Positions 25,818 to 37,288 are shown, numbered from the stretch's first letter. The stretch is 64,000 nucleotides of DNA from Amycolatopsis xylanica (GCF_900107045.1 NZ_FNON01000006.1:62001-126000), one strand, 5' to 3'. The notes: generated from the letters alone by a model not told the origin. Numbers and translations: made by a program.

Positions 25818-26455
25818 ATCCGATGGGACTGCTGGACTCGCTCGCACCCGATCTCCTGCTGCGCAAGAAGCGCGACTCGGAGATGGAGGAGGACCTCCGC
25901 AAGCATTGGCTGCGGCCCGGTGAAGGGCTTCTGCTGTGGCACGCTCCCATTCCCGGCTACACAGGCGGGCGCATCGGTGACGAGCTGCGGTTGCCGCACG
26001 TCCCTGTGCGGCAGGTTCCCGAGCACCGGTTCGGAAAGTGTGACTGGCCGAAGCCGCACGAGCTGACGACCGGGCCGGGCTTCGATGGGATCGACTGGGC
26101 CGACGATCAGGCGTTCTCGTATTGGTTCGAGGCGCGGCAAGGTGAGCAGGACGCGGTCTGGTTCGCCGATCACTTCACCGACGGCTGGGGTGCGGCGAAG
26201 GTGGTGCTCAGCGATCAGCGGATCGCGGTGGTCTACCACTCCGCGCAGCTTCGCGAGTCAGGACAATCGTTGCTCACCACCGCTCTAGAGTTGCCCGCTG
26301 GGCGGCTCGCGGACGTAGGGATGCCGTTCGCAGGGCGGTCGGTGCCGCCGCCGCGGGTGATCCGGCTCGGGTTCGCCGATGGTTCGGCGCTGTACCTCCG
26401 CGATGACCTCACCCGGCTGCGGGTGGAGCGCGCCTGGCAGTTGATGCGGGGATGA
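25814..26455 (+). CDS. Module B protein, copy 2
   Basis: A 213-residue paralogue of the proteins at 24601 and 27204. It has the same order of motifs: HWLRPGEGLLLWH, GGRIGDELRLPH, DWADDQAFSYW, AVWFADH...GWGAAKVVLSDQRIAVVYH and MPFAGRSVPPPRVI. It is clearly closer to copy 1 than to copy 3. GTG 25814 overlaps the previous stop; ATG 25823 is an alternative start with a clean N-terminus (MGLLDSLAP). Confidence 0.6.
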   Translation: MNPMGLLDSLAPDLLLRKKRDSEMEEDLRKHWLRPGEGLLLWHAPIPGYTGGRIGDELRLPHVPVRQVPEHRFGKCDWPKPHELTTGPGFDGIDWADDQAFSYWFEARQGEQDAVWFADHFTDGWGAAKVVLSDQRIAVVYHSAQLRESGQSLLTTALELPAGRLADVGMPFAGRSVPPPRVIRLGFADGSALYLRDDLTRLRVERAWQLMRG

Positions 26456-27207
26456 ACATGGTGCTTGACGACAGCCAGGAACTCGGTCCGGCGTTGAAGA
26501 CGAGGACCGTGCTCGGCGACGGTTTCCTGTGGGCGATCGAGGGTGCTTGCGACGGCGTCATCAACTATGACGTGCGTGGGCTCAGCGACGAAGGGGTCGT
26601 GCTCGATCCGTTGCTGGCCAGGGGTGCCAAGGCGGTCGGGCGCGGCGTCGCCGGATTCGCGGAGGGGCTGGTCGATGCCGCGCTCGGCGGAGAGGACGGG
26701 GGCGACGGCAAGCCGTTCAAGGTGCAGCCGGACTTCGTGGTCTTCGGCAAGTCGTTGGACTGTCTCGCGATCCGCTATCTCGACGCTTTCAAGAGCGGCA
26801 CCTGGGCGCTCACCCCGCGCGGGCTGGTGCAGGTCGGCTTCCGGGATCTGCCGGTCGAGCCGAAGCCCGAGCCGCCGAAGGAACCCGAGAAAGAGGCGCC
26901 GAAGTCCCTGCTGGGCAAGGCGATCAAGTTCGGCAAGGCGGTGAAGGATTTCGTGGCGACCGACGCGGTCCCGGATTTCCAGCCGCCCGATCCGAAGCCG
27001 ATGGTCGGCGCCGGGGTCACGGGCGAGATCCCGGCGGCGCACATCGCCGGGTTCGAGGTCGCGTCGCGACGCTGGAAGGTCAGCTGGAACTCGTGTTTCC
27101 GGCTGAACTTCGTTGATGGGTCTGGCTGGGACATGTTCATCCTCCGGGGAGACCGTGAAGCCCACGAATGGATGCTGGCGATGACCACGGCGAGCGTGCG
27201 CCGATGA
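26452..27207 (+). CDS. Module A protein, copy 3
   Basis: A 251-residue paralogue, the longest module A copy. It carries the shared FLW, YDVRG, VVFGKSLDCLAIR, TWALTPRGLVQV, SLLGKAIKFGKA and LNFVDGSGWDMF...HEWMLA motifs. Two insertions set it apart: a glycine-rich stretch (about 73-83) and a Pro/Glu/Lys-rich linker (about 132-148, PVEPKPEPPKEPEKE). It is 4-bp coupled on both sides. Confidence 0.6.
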   Translation: MNMVLDDSQELGPALKTRTVLGDGFLWAIEGACDGVINYDVRGLSDEGVVLDPLLARGAKAVGRGVAGFAEGLVDAALGGEDGGDGKPFKVQPDFVVFGKSLDCLAIRYLDAFKSGTWALTPRGLVQVGFRDLPVEPKPEPPKEPEKEAPKSLLGKAIKFGKAVKDFVATDAVPDFQPPDPKPMVGAGVTGEIPAAHIAGFEVASRRWKVSWNSCFRLNFVDGSGWDMFILRGDREAHEWMLAMTTASVRR

Positions 27208-27869
27208 CCGTCAACGTCCAGCTGTTGCCGGGTGGCGTGCCGATGCCCAACGGGCTGCCGAAGCGCTACTCGGCCAAAGAAGACAAGAACGTGCACAAGT
27301 TCGTCGAGCAGGAGCTGCGCAAGGTGTGGCTGCAGCCGGGGGAGAAGCTGCTGTTCGGCCAAGTGCCCACGCTCGGCTTCCTCGGCGCGAGGATCGGGCA
27401 GGAGCGTCACGTGCCGTACCGGCCCACCAGGCCGGTGCCGGAACTGACGCTGAAGCCCGTTCGCCTGCGTCAGCCGACCGAGTTCGTGTTCAGGGACACG
27501 GACTGGACGGACGAGCCGGTCCTCTCCTATTGGGCGCACGCCGAGCATCCCGACCAGATCGCGGTCCGGCTGGCTGATCACCTCAGCGACGGTTCCGGCG
27601 CGGGCAGGCTCGTCTGGACGGATCGCAGGCTGGCGGTGACCGTCTTCAGCAAGTGGCTCGTCGAGCAGCCGGACAAGAAAGCGCTGATCACCACCGTGTG
27701 CGATCTCGGGCCCGGCCTGGTCACCGCGATCTCGATGCCGTTCACCGGGATGAGCTTCCCCGCCGTGCGCGTGGTCCGGCTCGATTTCGCCGACCGGTCG
27801 ACGCTGCTGATCAGGGATGACCACGCCAAGCACAAGGTGGAGATGGCATGGCAGCGACTCGGTCACTGA
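27204..27869 (+). CDS. Module B protein, copy 3
   Basis: A 221-residue paralogue and the most divergent module B copy. VWLQPGEKLLFGQ, GARIGQERHVPY, DWTDEPVLSYW, AVRLADHLSDGSGAG and MPFTGMSFPAVRVV are retained. Where the others have GWGAA and DGS it has GSGAG and DRS. The frame extends to 27168, but ATG 27204 overlaps the preceding stop. This ends the operon; 123 bp follow before the next gene. Confidence 0.6.
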   Translation: MTVNVQLLPGGVPMPNGLPKRYSAKEDKNVHKFVEQELRKVWLQPGEKLLFGQVPTLGFLGARIGQERHVPYRPTRPVPELTLKPVRLRQPTEFVFRDTDWTDEPVLSYWAHAEHPDQIAVRLADHLSDGSGAGRLVWTDRRLAVTVFSKWLVEQPDKKALITTVCDLGPGLVTAISMPFTGMSFPAVRVVRLDFADRSTLLIRDDHAKHKVEMAWQRLGH

Positions 27870-27992
27870 GGGTGACGAGGGGGACTGTCGCGTTCATCAC
27901 CGTTTCCGCAGGACAGCACGTCAACAGGTGACCAGGGGTTGCCATTACGCTGGAGAAGACCCCGACCCGGAGTTTGAGAGAGCGGAGCCGAC

Positions 27993-29012
27993 GTGTCCAT
28001 TCAGGGCGGCACCATCGAGGACCTGCGCGCGACCGTCGGCCTGTCGATCGCCGACGAGCCGCTGCTGCGAGCCATCGCTGGCGGCCTTGGCGACGTCGAG
28101 GCCCTGCTGCGCGAGGTCGTGCGCAGTGAGGTCAAGGCCGTCAACGACGCGGCTACCCACCTGGTCGAGGCCGGTGGCAAACGTTTTCGTCCCATGTTCA
28201 CGCTGCTCGCGTCGCAGTTCGGGGTGAAGCAGGACGACCACGTCATCATCGCGGCCGCGGCCGTCGAGCTGGTGCACCTCGCGACGCTGTACCACGACGA
28301 CGTGATGGACGAGGCGACCATGCGGCGCGGCGCGGTCAGCGTCAACGCGCGCTGGGACAACACCATCGCCATCCTGACCGGGGACTTCCTGTTCGCGCAC
28401 GCCTCGCGGCTGGTCGCGGACCTCGGCACCGACGCGGCGCGGATCATCGCCGAGACGTTCGGCGAGCTGGTCACCGGGCAGATGCGGGAGACCGTCGGGC
28501 CCGTCGACGGCGAGGACCCGGTCGAGCACTACCTGACGGTGATCGCGCAGAAGACCGGTTCGCTGATCGCCACCGCCGGCCGGTTCGGCGGCATGATGTC
28601 CGGCGCACCTGACGGATACATCGACGCTTTGCGGCGCTTCGGCGACATCATCGGGACCGCGTTCCAGATCTCCGACGACATCATCGACATCGCCTCGCCG
28701 TCCGACGAGTCGGGCAAGGTGCAGGGCACCGACCTGCGCGAAGGCGTCAGCACGCTGCCGATGCTCTACGCGCTCGCCGACCCGTCGACCGACCCACGGC
28801 TGCTGGAGCTGCTGCAGGGCCCGATCGAGGACGACGATCTCGTCGCCGAGGCGCTCGAGCTGCTGCGCTCGTCCGCGGGACTGGAGCAGGCAAGGGCCAC
28901 TCTTTCCGACTACGCTCGTCGGGCGCGTGCCGAGCTGGCCGCACTGCCCGCTTCGCCAGCCCGCGACGCGTGCGAGTCGGTCGCCGACTACCTGGTCGCG
29001 CGAACGCGGTAG
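27993..29012 (+). CDS. grcC: Polyprenyl (isoprenoid) diphosphate synthase
   Basis: A 339-residue trans-prenyltransferase that elongates allylic diphosphates with isopentenyl diphosphate. The first aspartate-rich motif is DDVMD in LATLYHDDVMDEATMRRG, and the second is DDIID in FQISDDIIDIASP. GGKRFRP, the substrate-binding segment, is also present. The residues before the first motif are small or aliphatic, consistent with a long-chain product. With menG and menJ in the same window it likely makes the menaquinone side chain, as proposed for GrcC-type enzymes. GTG start with GAGAGAGCGGAG upstream. Confidence 0.85.
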   Translation: MSIQGGTIEDLRATVGLSIADEPLLRAIAGGLGDVEALLREVVRSEVKAVNDAATHLVEAGGKRFRPMFTLLASQFGVKQDDHVIIAAAAVELVHLATLYHDDVMDEATMRRGAVSVNARWDNTIAILTGDFLFAHASRLVADLGTDAARIIAETFGELVTGQMRETVGPVDGEDPVEHYLTVIAQKTGSLIATAGRFGGMMSGAPDGYIDALRRFGDIIGTAFQISDDIIDIASPSDESGKVQGTDLREGVSTLPMLYALADPSTDPRLLELLQGPIEDDDLVAEALELLRSSAGLEQARATLSDYARRARAELAALPASPARDACESVADYLVARTR

Positions 29013-29022
29013 GGAGGCCGGA

Positions 29023-30168
29023 GTGTCGATTTTCGGGCAGGTTTGGCTGTGGAGCCTGCTGGCCTTCATCGTGGGGGCGCTGCTCACCTGGCTGGTGCTG
29101 GTGTTGCCGGCCCGCAAGCGCATTCGTGAGCTGGAAGCCACGCTGACCGCGGTGCACGCCGAGCGGGCCTCGGCGCGCCAGGAGCCCGCGGCGGAGCAGC
29201 CCGCGACGCTGGTGGAGACGCCCGCGGTCGAGCGGCAGCCCTGGGAGCCGCAGGCCGTCGCGCAGCAGGACCAGTGGCAGCCCGAGGACGAGCCGGAGCT
29301 GACGCGCCAGCTGGACTCGCAGGAGCTGACACGGCAGCTGGAGCCGGAGCCCCGGCTCTGGGAGCCGGAACCCGTCGCGCAGGAGCAGTGGGAGCCCGAG
29401 CCGGTCGCTCAGGTCGCCGAGGCCTGGGAGCCCGAGCAGGAGTCGGAGCCCGAGCAAGAGGCTTGGGAGCCGGAGCGGACCGAGGTCCGTTCGGTGCTCG
29501 AGGAGCAGCCGCCGACCGAGTACATGCACATCTCCGAGGCCGACGACGAGCCGGAAGGCTCGCTGTTCCAGAAGCCGTCGGCGCCGGAGCCGGACTGGTT
29601 CGACCGCGAGCCGCTGCCCGAGCGCTCCGCGTTCGAAGAGGCGCCGCGCTTCGGCGGCATCGAGCCCGCCGACGAGACGACCGCGTTCGACAGCGTGGAG
29701 AGCGGCGAGCTGCCGGTCGAGCCGGAAGAGACCGCGATGGAGACCACCCAGCTGCTGCCGAAACGCCAGCGCGGCGAGTCGATCAGGGGCGGCTTCGAGC
29801 CGCCTCGGCCGATCCAGCCGTCGATGCGCGCGGTCGAGCGGCGTGAGCCGTCCTCGTCGGAGACCACGGGCATCCACAGCGGCTCGCTGTTCGAGCCGAC
29901 CGTGCAGCCCAACCACGTCGCGCCCGAGCCGCCGCCCGCGCGGCACCAGGCCGTCGACCAGTCGGTGCCGCCCGGCCCGTTCGGTCCCGGCTCGGCGATG
30001 CCGCGTCCCGGTGGCGCGCCGCCGTCGGAGGACTTCGCGGTCAAGGCCAGCGTGACGGCGCTGCGGTACTGCACGGACGAGTCGCCGCAGTTCCCGCGCA
30101 TGGTCGCCGAGGTCTGGTTCCGCACCGCGGCGGACGCCGAGCGAGTGGGCTTCCGGCCGCTTACCTGA
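29023..30168 (+). CDS. Membrane-anchored Glu/Pro-rich protein with sunset-like C-terminus
   Basis: A 381-residue protein. One N-terminal membrane helix (about 6-28) is followed by a basic stop-transfer (PARKRIRELE). Then come ~280 residues of Glu/Pro/Gln-rich disordered sequence with repeated (W/Q)EPE(P/Q) units, and a compact C-terminal ~50-residue block (DFAVKASVTALRYC...AEVWFRTAADAERVGF). The AEVWFRTxxxAxxxGF ending matches the sunset domain of ArfC-like actinobacterial proteins. Function unknown. GTG 29023 with GGGAGG upstream; 10 nt after grcC, so probably co-transcribed. Converges with the sigma factor gene, overlapping it by 8 bp. Confidence 0.65.
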   Translation: MSIFGQVWLWSLLAFIVGALLTWLVLVLPARKRIRELEATLTAVHAERASARQEPAAEQPATLVETPAVERQPWEPQAVAQQDQWQPEDEPELTRQLDSQELTRQLEPEPRLWEPEPVAQEQWEPEPVAQVAEAWEPEQESEPEQEAWEPERTEVRSVLEEQPPTEYMHISEADDEPEGSLFQKPSAPEPDWFDREPLPERSAFEEAPRFGGIEPADETTAFDSVESGELPVEPEETAMETTQLLPKRQRGESIRGGFEPPRPIQPSMRAVERREPSSSETTGIHSGSLFEPTVQPNHVAPEPPPARHQAVDQSVPPGPFGPGSAMPRPGGAPPSEDFAVKASVTALRYCTDESPQFPRMVAEVWFRTAADAERVGFRPLT

Positions 30169-31303
30169 CCTGGGCGTTGAGCCGGGCGGCTTGCCGGGTC
30201 AGGTGAGCGCGTTCGGCCAGGTTGGCGGCTTTTTCGGCGGCCTCGGCGTAAAGCCGGGCCGCCGTTTTCACGTCGCCGTCGCGCTCGTGGAGATACGCCG
30301 CCACCGCCGTGTGCCGGGGCAGCGAGTCGTCGACTGCGGCCAGCGCCGTCAGGCCAGCGCGCGGACCGTCGGCCTCGCCGACCGCGACCGCGCGGTTGAG
30401 CCGGACGATCGGGCTGTCGGTCAGCTTCGCGAGCTCGTCGTACCACTCGACGATCTGCACCCAGTCGGTCTCTTCGGCCGTCTGCGCGTCCGCGTGCAGC
30501 GCCGCGATGGCGGCCTGTGCCTGGAACTCGCCCAGCCGGTCGCGGGCGAGCGCCGCTTGCAGGATGTCGACGCCCTCGGCGATCGACCGGGTGTCCCACC
30601 GGCCGCGATCCTGCTCGGCGAGCGGCACCAGGCTGCCGTCCGGCGCGGTCCGCGCGGCGCGCCTGGCGTGGTGGAGCAGCATCAGGGCGAGCAGCCCGGC
30701 CACCTCGGGGTGATCGAACTCGGCCGCGAGCCTGCGGGTGAGCCGGATCGCCTCGGCGGCCAGGTCGACGTCGCCGGAGTAGCCCTCGTTGAACACGAGA
30801 TAGAGCACGCGCAGCACGGTCGCGACGTCGCCGGGCTGGTCGAACCGCACCCCCGAGATGGTGCGCTTGGCACGGCTGATGCGTTGCGCCATGGTCGGTT
30901 CCGGCACCAGGTACGCCTCGGCGATCTGCCGGGTGGTCAGGCCGCCGACGGCGCGCAGCGTGAGCGCGACCGCCGACGACGGGGTCAGTGACGGGTGGGC
31001 GCAGAGGAAGTAGAGCTGCAGGGTGTCGTCCACGGCGGGCGCGGGCTCCGGCGCGGGTTCCTCGTCGACGAGGTCCTCGCGACGGCGGCGAGCGGCGTTC
31101 GCCTTGGTCGCGTCGAGGAACTTGCGCCAGGACACCGTGATCAGCCAGCCCTTGGGATCGCGCGGCGGCTCGGACGGCCAGACGCGGACCGCCTCGAGCA
31201 GCGCGTCCTGGACGGCGTCCTCGGCCGCCGCGAAATCGGCGCCGCGGCGGACGAGGATGCCAAGGACGTTCGGCGTGAGTTCGCGCAGCAGCAGCTCGTC
31301 CAC
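30161..31303 (-). CDS. ECF42-type RNA polymerase sigma factor
   Basis: A 380-residue extracytoplasmic-function sigma factor. Region 2 spans about 22-70 (FAAAEDAVQDALLEAVRVWP then PKGWLITVSWRKFLD), region 4 about 115-150 (GGLTTRQIAEAYLVPEPTMAQRISRAKRTI), and a helical TPR/DUF6596-like C-terminal extension of ~200 residues follows. That extension, with a DGPF/YCII gene next door, defines the ECF42 group, where the extension replaces an anti-sigma factor in control. GTG start. Last gene of a four-gene minus-strand operon. Confidence 0.85.
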   Translation of the reverse strand: MDELLLRELTPNVLGILVRRGADFAAAEDAVQDALLEAVRVWPSEPPRDPKGWLITVSWRKFLDATKANAARRRREDLVDEEPAPEPAPAVDDTLQLYFLCAHPSLTPSSAVALTLRAVGGLTTRQIAEAYLVPEPTMAQRISRAKRTISGVRFDQPGDVATVLRVLYLVFNEGYSGDVDLAAEAIRLTRRLAAEFDHPEVAGLLALMLLHHARRAARTAPDGSLVPLAEQDRGRWDTRSIAEGVDILQAALARDRLGEFQAQAAIAALHADAQTAEETDWVQIVEWYDELAKLTDSPIVRLNRAVAVGEADGPRAGLTALAAVDDSLPRHTAVAAYLHERDGDVKTAARLYAEAAEKAANLAERAHLTRQAARLNAQVR

Positions 31304-31309
31304 CGGCGC

Positions 31310-31717
31310 TTACTCCGTGATCGTGGGCTGCTCGCCGTAGAACGGGCGCAGTTCGAGCCATTCGTGGATCGGCTTCCCGCCCGCTCCCGGCGCCGCCGAC
31401 AGCTCGCCGGCCAGTTCGAGCGCGCGTTCCCAGCTGTCGACGTCGATGATCATCCAGCCCGCGATGAGATCCTTGGTCTCGGCGAACGGGCCGTCGGTGA
31501 CGGGCGGCCGGCCTTCGCCGTCGTAGCGGACCCAGGTGCCCTCGGGCGCGAGTGCCTGTTCGCTGACGAACTCGCCGGTCTCCACGAGCCGGTCCGCGAA
31601 GTCGCGCATGTACTGGATGTGCGCCGAGATCTCCTCGGGCGTCCACTGGTCCATGGGCGCGTCGTTGACCGAGGCCGGAGCGCCGCGGTAGTGCTTGAGC
31701 AGCAGGTACTTAGCCAT
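31310..31717 (-). CDS. DGPF/YCII-family protein, ECF42 partner
   Basis: A 135-residue alpha/beta protein of the YCII superfamily. The name-giving DGPF motif is visible in VTDGPFAETKDLIAG (about 74-88), and MAKYLLLKHYRG is the usual first strand. DGPF proteins are conserved neighbours and likely targets of ECF42 sigma factors; their chemistry is not established. The stop lies 6 nt before the sigma factor start, and the 5' end overlaps the VOC gene by 8 bp. Confidence 0.82.
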   Translation of the reverse strand: MAKYLLLKHYRGAPASVNDAPMDQWTPEEISAHIQYMRDFADRLVETGEFVSEQALAPEGTWVRYDGEGRPPVTDGPFAETKDLIAGWMIIDVDSWERALELAGELSAAPGAGGKPIHEWLELRPFYGEQPTITE

Positions 31718-32177
31718 TGTTCTCCTCCGCGAGCGCGATGATGACGCCTTCGGGACCGCGGAGATAACCCATCAGGCAGACGCCCGGGATCTGCACGATC
31801 TCACCGATGAGCTCGGCGCCGAGCGCGCGCAGCCTGGTCACCGTTGCGTCGATGTCGTCGACGGCGAACAGGAGACGGCGCAGTCCCAGCGTGTTCATCG
31901 GTGCGTTCGGATCGCTCGCGGCGGCCTTCGGCGAGTGGTAGCTCATCAGCTCCAGCTTGCTGTGGCCGTCCGGGGTCCGGACCATCGCGATGTCGACCTT
32001 CATGTCCTTGAGGCCGACGATCCGTTCCGCCCATTCACTTTCGACCGTCATCCTGCCCTCGAGCTCCAGGCCGAGTTCGAGGAAGAATTCGACCGCGGCG
32101 TCGAGGTCTTCGAAGACGATGCCGACGTTGTCCATGCGCTTGACCGTCACGCGGCCAGGGTAGTTGCTCTCGTTCAT
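31710..32177 (-). CDS. VOC/glyoxalase-like protein
   Basis: A 155-residue protein with two beta-alpha-beta-beta-beta repeats typical of the vicinal oxygen chelate fold: MDNVGIVFEDLDAAVEFFLELGL opens the first, and LRRLLFAVDDIDATVTRL the second. The family includes glyoxalases, dioxygenases and resistance proteins; the substrate cannot be inferred. Possible metal ligands include the His and Glu residues of HSKLELMSY. Second gene of the ECF42 operon. Confidence 0.75.
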   Translation of the reverse strand: MNESNYPGRVTVKRMDNVGIVFEDLDAAVEFFLELGLELEGRMTVESEWAERIVGLKDMKVDIAMVRTPDGHSKLELMSYHSPKAAASDPNAPMNTLGLRRLLFAVDDIDATVTRLRALGAELIGEIVQIPGVCLMGYLRGPEGVIIALAEENNG

Positions 32178-32190
32178 GATGATCTCCGTT

Positions 32191-32676
32191 TCAGGCTTCC
32201 TGGCGGGCCATGAGCTCTTCGATGGCCGTCGGCAACGTGGTTTCGAAGTCGATCAGCTTGACCCAGGTCGGCTTCACGACGACGCGGACCATGCCGTCGT
32301 AGAGCGCGCGCACGCCTTTTTCCCACTCGGCGCGCTGCTCGGGGGTCATCTCGTAGGTGCCGTTCCAGCGCATGTACTCCTCGGGGATGCCGTCGACCTC
32401 GTCCAGCTCGGCCTCGCCCCGGATGAGCAGGACCTTGGGCGGGTGCGACTCGGTGTCGATGGTGAGCGCGACGGCCGGGTTGCGGCGCAGCGCGGGCAGC
32501 TTCCGGGCGTTCTTCGCGGTGCACATGACGATCTCCGTGCCGTTCCAGTAGATCCCGATCGGGATCGAGCGCGGAGTGCCGTCGAGCGCGACGAACGCCA
32601 GCCTGGCGAGGTCACGGGCCAGCAGTTCCTTGCTGTACGGGCGGCTCAGGATTTCGTCGATCCGGCTCTGCTCCAT
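32191..32676 (-). CDS. Pyridoxamine 5'-phosphate oxidase-fold (PPOX) protein
   Basis: A 161-residue split-barrel flavin-binding protein. The barrel strands are readable as LARLAFVALDGTPRSIPIGIYWNG, TEIVMCTAKNARKLPALRRNP (PPOX-like phosphate-binding segment) and AVALTIDTE. Such proteins bind FMN or F420; which one is unclear. The frame starts at 32709, but GAGGAG lies at ideal distance ahead of ATG 32676 (MEQSRIDEILSRP). First gene of the minus-strand operon running into the VOC, DGPF and sigma factor genes. Confidence 0.75.
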   Translation of the reverse strand: MEQSRIDEILSRPYSKELLARDLARLAFVALDGTPRSIPIGIYWNGTEIVMCTAKNARKLPALRRNPAVALTIDTESHPPKVLLIRGEAELDEVDGIPEEYMRWNGTYEMTPEQRAEWEKGVRALYDGMVRVVVKPTWVKLIDFETTLPTAIEELMARQEA

Positions 32677-32787
32677 GGTGGTCTCCTCGGTGCCTCTTGG
32701 TCGGGACACCGCAGGGACGAAGCTGGGTTCTCGGACTCGACATCCGACTCATGTGACCTGGGTCACACCCGCGAAGGAGGTCCCGAA

Positions 32788-32840
32788 AGCCCGAAAGCCA
32801 CTTTCGTCAGATGCGATCTGACGAAAGTGGCTTTCGGGCT
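32788..32840. terminator. Perfect 25-bp inverted repeat downstream of korB
   Basis: Arms 32788-32812 and 32816-32840 are perfectly complementary around GCG. The arm cores are GAAAGCCACTTTC/GAAAGTGGCTTTC, the same sequence family as the three-arm element at 39003-39083. It lies 15 nt beyond the korB stop, so it probably terminates korAB. Confidence 0.7.
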
Positions 32841-32855
32841 AACGCGAGTATTGGT

Positions 32856-35836
<2,981 letters not shown>

Positions 35837-36077
35837 GGGTCAGGGAATCCCTCTCTCCCGACTGGCGCTTCCCGTCCGCGGCGATGTCGGCTGGATCACC
35901 ACGTAACTACACCACGAGGTTAGCTCGTGATTTTCTCTGTGGCTGCTGGGTGTGCCCCCTAAGCCACTACGCGGTACCCCTGACTGCTCACCGCTGAGCA
36001 GGAAACCGGGTATGTGTAACTCATGGTAACGGGTAAATGCTTCGGTCGGGCTGTGACCCCTGTCTCCGGCTGGTCCG
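35837..36077 (-). promoter_or_regulatory. korAB upstream region
   Basis: A gene-free stretch holding the inverted repeat CACGAG-GTTAG-CTCGTG (35913-35929), 77 bp upstream of korA, and two GTAAC direct repeats 10 bp apart (36016-36020 and 36026-36030). They could bind a regulator, but no known operator consensus is recognised. Confidence 0.35.
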
Positions 36078-36830
36078 TCAGTGTTCGCGGATCCGGGCTT
36101 TGACCACGGCCAGTCGCTCCGCGAACGCCGCCGATTCGAGCGACGCTATCTGCGGGGTGATCTCAGCGTCGACGGCGTCCGCATGCTGGGAAAGCGTACG
36201 CGTGAGTCCTAGTGTCCTCTTGGTGGCGAGCACGAGTTCGCGTGGAGCCTCGGTTGACGGCTTCGCGAACGCCAAAACGGCTTCCAGCAGGTCGGAATGA
36301 TCTCCATCGACGATTTTCAGCGCGAGACCGGCCTCGACGGCCTCGGTGGCGGTCAGGCTCTGGCCGAACAAGGTCATCGCGGCGGTGCGTTGATAGCCGA
36401 CCAAATGCTGGGACATCCAGGTCATCCCGCCACCCGGGTGCAGGCCCAGTTCGAGGAACCGCGGGATGAACTTGGCGCGCGGCCCGACGATGCGCACGTC
36501 CGCGGCGAGCGCCAGGTTCAGCCCGGCGCCGACGGCCGCGCCGCCGACCGCCGCGATGGTCGGCAGGGTGCACCGGGCGACGGATAAGAAGCCGTCATAA
36601 ATTGCCCGCAAACCCGCTTCTTTAGCCGCACCTAAGGCACTGAGATCCGCGCCGGCGCAGAACGCGGGCGGGGTGCCGGTGACGACCAGCGCGTGGACGT
36701 TCTCGTCCCGTTCGGCGTCGGCGACGGCTGCGGCGAGCTGTGCGGACAGGTCGAGGGTGAGCGCGTTGCGGCTGTCCGGCGCGTCGATCGTGACGACGGC
36801 GACCTTGCCTTCGCGGCTGCTGCGGATCAT
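36078..36830 (-). CDS. Enoyl-CoA hydratase/isomerase family protein
   Basis: A 250-residue crotonase-fold protein. The first oxyanion-hole segment is PPAFCAGADLSALG (53-66) and the second is AAVGGAAVGAGLNLALAAD (about 94-112). Acidic residues near the second segment fit a hydratase, but isomerase activity is possible. Its ATG overlaps the stop of the upstream Lrp-type gene, so the two are coupled. The acyl-CoA substrate is not indicated by context. Confidence 0.8.
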   Translation of the reverse strand: MIRSSREGKVAVVTIDAPDSRNALTLDLSAQLAAAVADAERDENVHALVVTGTPPAFCAGADLSALGAAKEAGLRAIYDGFLSVARCTLPTIAAVGGAAVGAGLNLALAADVRIVGPRAKFIPRFLELGLHPGGGMTWMSQHLVGYQRTAAMTLFGQSLTATEAVEAGLALKIVDGDHSDLLEAVLAFAKPSTEAPRELVLATKRTLGLTRTLSQHADAVDAEITPQIASLESAAFAERLAVVKARIREH

Positions 36831-37282
36831 TCCGGGTTCCTATCAGGTGTCGGCGGGCGCTCCAACAGCCGCGAGAGCACGACCGTCGACACCGTGCGGT
36901 CGATGATCTCCAGCCCGCGCAGCCGTTCCAGCGCGGTCTCCAGGTGATGGATGTCGGCGGCGCGCAGGTGGACGATCGCGTCGGCCGCGCCGGAGACCGT
37001 GTACGCGGCGACCACCTCCGGCAGCGGTTCGAGCCGGGCCCTGATCCGCGCGGGCGCGATGTTGCCCTGGCAGTGCACCTCGACGAACGCCTCGGTGCCC
37101 CAGCCCAGCGCCTCGGGGTCGACGACCGCGGTGAAACCGCGCAGCACGCCCGTTTCGAGCAGTCTGTCCACCCTCCGTTTGACCGCGGGCGCGGACAGGC
37201 CGACGACTTTGCCGATGTCGGCGTAGCTGGAACGCGCGTTGGCCACCAGGCACGAAATGATTCGCTGGTCGATGGTGTTCAC
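36827..37282 (-). CDS. Lrp/AsnC-family transcriptional regulator
   Basis: A 151-residue regulator with an N-terminal winged HTH (IDQRIISCLVANARSSYADI, then GLSAPAVKRRVDRL) and a C-terminal RAM ligand-binding domain (EAFVEVHCQGN...AYTVSGAADAIVHLRA). The ORF could begin at TTG 37288; GTG 37282 gives the usual start MNTIDQRII and is preferred. Divergent from the dimethylargininase-like gene, with a palindromic candidate operator between them. Lrp-type genes often flank ddaH in actinobacteria, so it probably controls arginine-derivative catabolism. Confidence 0.82.
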   Translation of the reverse strand: MNTIDQRIISCLVANARSSYADIGKVVGLSAPAVKRRVDRLLETGVLRGFTAVVDPEALGWGTEAFVEVHCQGNIAPARIRARLEPLPEVVAAYTVSGAADAIVHLRAADIHHLETALERLRGLEIIDRTVSTVVLSRLLERPPTPDRNPE

Positions 37283-37288
37283 ACGCAA

